A stretch of 64,000 nucleotides of DNA, taken from NCBI GenBank assembly GCA_028455995.1, contig JABELC010000004.1, positions 2,046,001 through 2,110,000 of the forward strand, read 5' to 3'. Under the pieces are notes generated by a model that worked only from the letters and a program-made list of their open reading frames with translations, was not told the DNA's origin and ran no database searches. The stretch is from Scleromitrula shiraiana (lineage: Eukaryota > Ascomycota > Leotiomycetes > Helotiales > Sclerotiniaceae). The translations under genes were made by a program, and so were the position numbers. Of the stretch, positions 60,201 through 64,000 are shown piece by piece; positions within the stretch are counted from its first letter, which is position 1; the number at the start of each line of letters is the position of its first letter.

Positions 60201-63200
60201 ATATAATCGTCTAGTATGGGATCCATCTGGAAGGAGTGAAAGCCGTATGGGACCGAGAGATTCATTGAACGAGAGTTCAAAGATTCTTGTAGTTCCGTAA
60301 GATCATCAGTGCTTCCACTGACAACAGTGGCACCTGGGCTGTTTTTACAAGCTATCGCACAGGAGGAGTGTGGTTTTGTGTCGAGAAGCTCTTGAACCGC
60401 AGCTGCCGATGTTGAGACGGCGAGCATAGAACAAGCACCTGCTTCGCACCTTTCTAGGAACATACGAGCTCGATGGCCAACAAGATATAGCATGTCTGCT
60501 AATGAAAGAACGCCGGAGGTACAGAGAGCAACATATTCGCCCAGAGAGTGTCCCATGACGATAGACGGTTGAATGCCGCATGATCTCCAAAATGCAGCAA
60601 GACCAAATTCCAGCGTGACAACAGCTAGTTGCGTCTGCATGGTATCTTTGGTCGATATGTCAAGGTCTTTGTTGGTAATAATGTCGAGAAAAGGGGGAAA
60701 TTTGTGCTCCTCACAAATACTTGCACATAAGTCGACCGTCTCGCGGAAAGAATCACATGTAGCATATAACTCACTCCCCATGCCCGCATAGTGGGACCCC
60801 TGCCCGGTGAAAACAAAGACAATCGGTGAACTCCGCGACGGTCCTACCTCTAGTGTGTCTAGCTCGAGCTTGCTAATGAGTTCCTGTGTTGTCGATGCAG
60901 TGTAAGCGGATCGAATGGGGTGATGCATCCTTCTAGCAGTAGTAGTATAGGCAATGTCTTGAATATTGACACTTTGATTTGCTCGCAGCCAGTCAAGAAG
61001 ATTGCGCTTATTTGCAAGATACGAGGCCTGGGTCTTGGCAGAAGTCACAATGACATGGCTAGGTCGAGGGTCTTCATATTTTTTGGTAACGGGTGCATAG
61101 TCTTCAAGCAGCATGCATGAATTCCCACCCTAGGTTAAACATCGCGTTAGCAAAGTTTTCATACACGGTTCATCAATGATAAACACTTACTGCTGCATCA
61201 AAGTTATTGAGAAGAATACGTCTCGGCTTTTGGCCAACAGACTTGAACTCTTTGGGCTCTGAAGGAATCTCTATGCCAAGTTCGGAGAGAGAAGGATAGT
61301 TAGGATTAAGCGCGTGCGGCATTCCAGCCTGCGGCGGTATTATGTTTTTCTGTCCTAAGATTCAGCACGTGTAAAATTACACTATTACCAAGTTGACATA
61401 CCTGCAACATCATGACACATTTCAGCAGTGCGGCCATGCCGGAAGCCTATGAATTGAAACGTCAGATTATCAAATGAAGTTCAAGTTGGGTGGTTACTGC
61501 TTACCGCCTCACTGTGACCAATGTTGGCCTTGACACCTCCAACTGTCAAAGGTCCAGGCCCTCGCCGGTGTTTGAAAAGGTTTGTAATTGCCCCCATCTC
61601 TGCTGGATCGCTGTAGACCTGTTAGCGCTCATCATCCACGAAGTCTTATTTGGGATCTACGGCTTGTCTTCGGATCAGGTAAAAGTTACATTAACTTTGA
61701 GAAAATCACAAATCCTAACAATCCTGCAAAAAATTCGGGAGAGAAAAAGACTTACCCTGTTTGCGTCCCGGTCCCGTGCATTTCTACATACGAGATATCT
61801 TGCGCTGAGACTCGAGCACTGTGCATAATCTTACGAAACAATCGTTCCTGAGCGCCAGCATCTGATGTTGTAATGGAGGTGGAGTTACCGGAGTGGTTTC
61901 TTCCAGAGCCAGCAATCAATGCGAGGATATTGTCGTTCTGAGCTACAGCATCCTCCAGACGTTTCAAGACAACCGATCCAACAAAGTCGGCTCGACAGTA
62001 GCCGTCTGCATCATCGCGATAGGTTTTACAGTTCCCAGTATCAGATAATACGCCAGACTTACTGAGGCTGGTCCATGAATGTGGGTAGCCTACAATGTTA
62101 GCCGCCCCTACGACGGCCATGTCGATGTCTTTGGTGAGTAAACTCATACATGCAAGATGTGTTGCAGAGGTTGAAGATGCACACGCGGAATCAAGCGAGT
62201 AGGTAGGACCCTCCCAGTTGAAATTGAAAGCAATGCGACCGGCTCCTATACTCCGCATGTCAGAAAGAGATATGCTTCTAATGTATAAATAAAGACTTAC
62301 CGAATGCACGCTGCGCTCCTTGCAAAGTATAAGCATCACAACCAAGTGTGTAGTGGCTCACCATATGCCAGTCGTCATTAGACTGCCCATAGAAAGCCGC
62401 AATTCTTTTCGGATCCACTGCTCTAGTTTGCCCATCAGCTCCGTCGGAGTATCCGGCCACCTCAAGAGCTTCGTAAGCGCTCATCAAAAACTGTCGATGA
62501 CCTGGATCCATCAATAAAGCCTCTCTGGGTGATACATGGAAGAACCGAGAATCGAAATTCCCCGGCTTGTTCATGAAACAACCGAATCGAGTTGTTGTTG
62601 TGCATGTGTCGTTGTGCTCGGCGCAATAGAACTCTTCTATGTCGAAGCGATCTTTAGGAATTTCTCTACACAGGTCCTCTTTACGCATGATGACATTCCA
62701 GAATTCTTCGAGATTGTCGCTGCCTGGGCCACGGCCCGCCATCCCTACAATAGCGATTCGGCCTGAATTAGGCAGGTGAGTTTCTTCCAAGGATTTATCC
62801 GTTTGAAGAGATATAGTGCTTCCGGTACTCTTCGTGGCATTGACTAGATAGGTTGTGTGACTGCTGGGGCCAATGACTTTCACATCACGATGGCGAGAGC
62901 CCAACCACGTATTGAGCTGACCAACAACCTTCGTAATATCTAATGGCAACGACAATACTTGAAATACTACCGCTTTGAGCATATCTTTCCAACATTTATA
63001 GGTGACGTGAGGATTGTCCATACCCCAGACATTGAACTCGGGGAGAATCGGGTCGTTATGCAAAGGCGAATTCCCGACGATGTAGTCAAGGTCTGCCTGG
63101 GACACAGTGACAATATGCTGGAGGGCGTGAATGCTCAACTCATTCTTCGGAAGATCTTTCAATGCTGGGCATTGATGGATGACAAGCTCTAGTACACTTG

Positions 63201-63984
63201 GTGGTCCAATAACGGTACTCCACCGATCTCCTGTCACACCGATCTTAGCTCTTTTGATCGGGGGAATTCCCTATAAAGTATAAATCAGTTATAAGGAATA
63301 ATTTCAATTATATTTTTACTTACCATGCTTTTTTGAAACTGGTCAAGCACTATGCTAAGCTTTTCTGGTGTGATGCCCAATATAGCCCAGCCCCATATGC
63401 CAGGACAGTCCTCAATAGCCCTCGATCGCACTGATGTGAACCTGCATAGCCTAACAAACATCCTTGCTACCTCTAGAACTGCGTCATATAGAGACGAAAA
63501 GTCTTTGGAAATAGCTAGCGCACAGAGATTTGTAAGTCCTCCGGAGATACCAATTCTTTCACATTTGCGTTCATCTGTGCTCAAGAGCTCCGGCTCTCGC
63601 TTCACCCATCTTTCTTCCAATCAGTAAAATTCAACTACCGCCTGACATCGTGACCAGCACTTACTGCAATAGCATTGCCGCTCTCACAGCATGTAGTAAA
63701 ATAGCCCGAGCCATTCCTACTTCATCCGTTGTATAGCGATATCGATCTGCGAGTTCAAGGAGGCTAGAGTAATCGCCGAGACTTTCTCGCAAAACGTGGT
63801 CCATCCCTTTCGATTCTTCCTTAATGACCTGAAGTAGGTCAACGTCGAGAAAAGTCTGTAGCCATTGTGTATTTGCAGCTTGCCTGTAAAGCTGATCAAT
63901 CCCATCAACCCAAGCATCTGTCTGATCCCCAAAGTAGAGAATTGTTTGCGGAGTAGACGTCATCTCGTCACGTGATAATAACAT
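57257..63984 (-). CDS. non-reducing polyketide synthase (SAT-KS-AT-PT-ACP-TE)
   Basis: An iterative PKS that takes a starter acyl chain, extends it, folds it into an aromatic ring (PT) and releases it (TE). Nine exons (63984-63665, 63609-63324, 63270-62301, 62245-61756, 61610-61505, 61446-61402, 61349-61191, 61129-58501, 58434-57257) join in frame to 2060 residues; the second ATG (63963) is a likely alternative start. SAT: GISGG with Ser129 where most SATs have GXCXG. KS: DSACASS (Cys547), MHGTGTQTGDP, NIGHSEA (His721). AT: FTGQGSHYAGMG, GHSLGE (Ser987). PT: HRIRGVSIVP (His1302) and ETLVHLAGFLVNG, where Glu replaces the usual Asp. ACP: VDSIMGIE (Ser1672), split by an intron. TE: GGFSGGA (Ser1865), with Asp in LLLLDMC and His in DADHLEM. 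The KS is complete. The domain set and the partner HR-PKS fit a benzenediol lactone synthase. Confidence 0.93.
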
Positions 63985-64000
63985 TCGCGTTTAGCAAATG

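Noticed and set aside
58439..61114. The NR-PKS as several separate genes (TE as its own gene from 58,420)
   Set aside because: A 66-nt intron splits the ACP before VDSIMGIE and the phases match, so one gene is the simpler reading.

Overview
The window looks like genomic DNA of a filamentous ascomycete. Genes carry many short spliceosomal introns (about 45-150 nt, GTAAGT-like donors, CTGAC/CTAAC-like branch sites). Compact, balanced-GC gene blocks alternate with extremely AT-rich blocks that have the signature of repeat-induced point mutation (RIP). The mix of gene families and AT-rich islands suggests a leotiomycete (Sclerotiniaceae-like), but this is an inference and no species marker was found.

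Left part (1-25,950): conserved housekeeping and fungal genes. In order: a broken or partial SAM-methyltransferase piece; two uncharacterised genes flanking a small ABM-fold protein; a Pus7/TruD pseudouridine synthase; a cysteine dioxygenase with complete metal and cross-link residues (its fourth exon is easy to miss); a parvulin prolyl isomerase; a divergent pair of ribosomal protein genes (eS12 and uS8); a GT90/CAP10 glycosyltransferase; a DOMON-cytochrome b561 membrane protein; and a CinA-like amidohydrolase with unresolved splicing.

Middle part (22,207-35,450): AT-rich, RIP-degraded transposon territory. It holds a nearly complete ~984-bp TIR element inserted at a TA, recognisable because two other copies of the host repeat show empty sites. 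It also holds a second ~810-bp TIR element, a dispersed GAGGCGG-type repeat in different stages of decay, and many palindromic (TAC)n-CTAG-(GTA)n tracts. One bZIP-like regulatory gene sits as an island at 27.6-28.8 kb.

Right part (35,457-63,984): a secondary-metabolite gene cluster. It contains a glutathione S-transferase, a highly reducing PKS (KS-AT-DH-ER-KR-ACP, no methyltransferase), an O-methyltransferase, an MFS exporter, a cytochrome P450 and a non-reducing PKS (SAT-KS-AT-PT-ACP-TE). The HR-PKS/NR-PKS pair, the serine-type SAT active site and the terminal thioesterase fit a benzenediol lactone (resorcylic or dihydroxyphenylacetic acid lactone) pathway: the HR-PKS makes a reduced starter chain, the NR-PKS extends and cyclises it, the TE releases a lactone or acid, then O-methylation, P450 oxidation and export follow. 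A 12-13-bp motif (GTAAGCACTARA) recurs eight times in three intergenic regions of this cluster and may be the binding site of its regulator. A transposon island (44.6-48.1 kb), including a LINE-type element that has lost its reverse transcriptase region, separates the HR-PKS from the rest.
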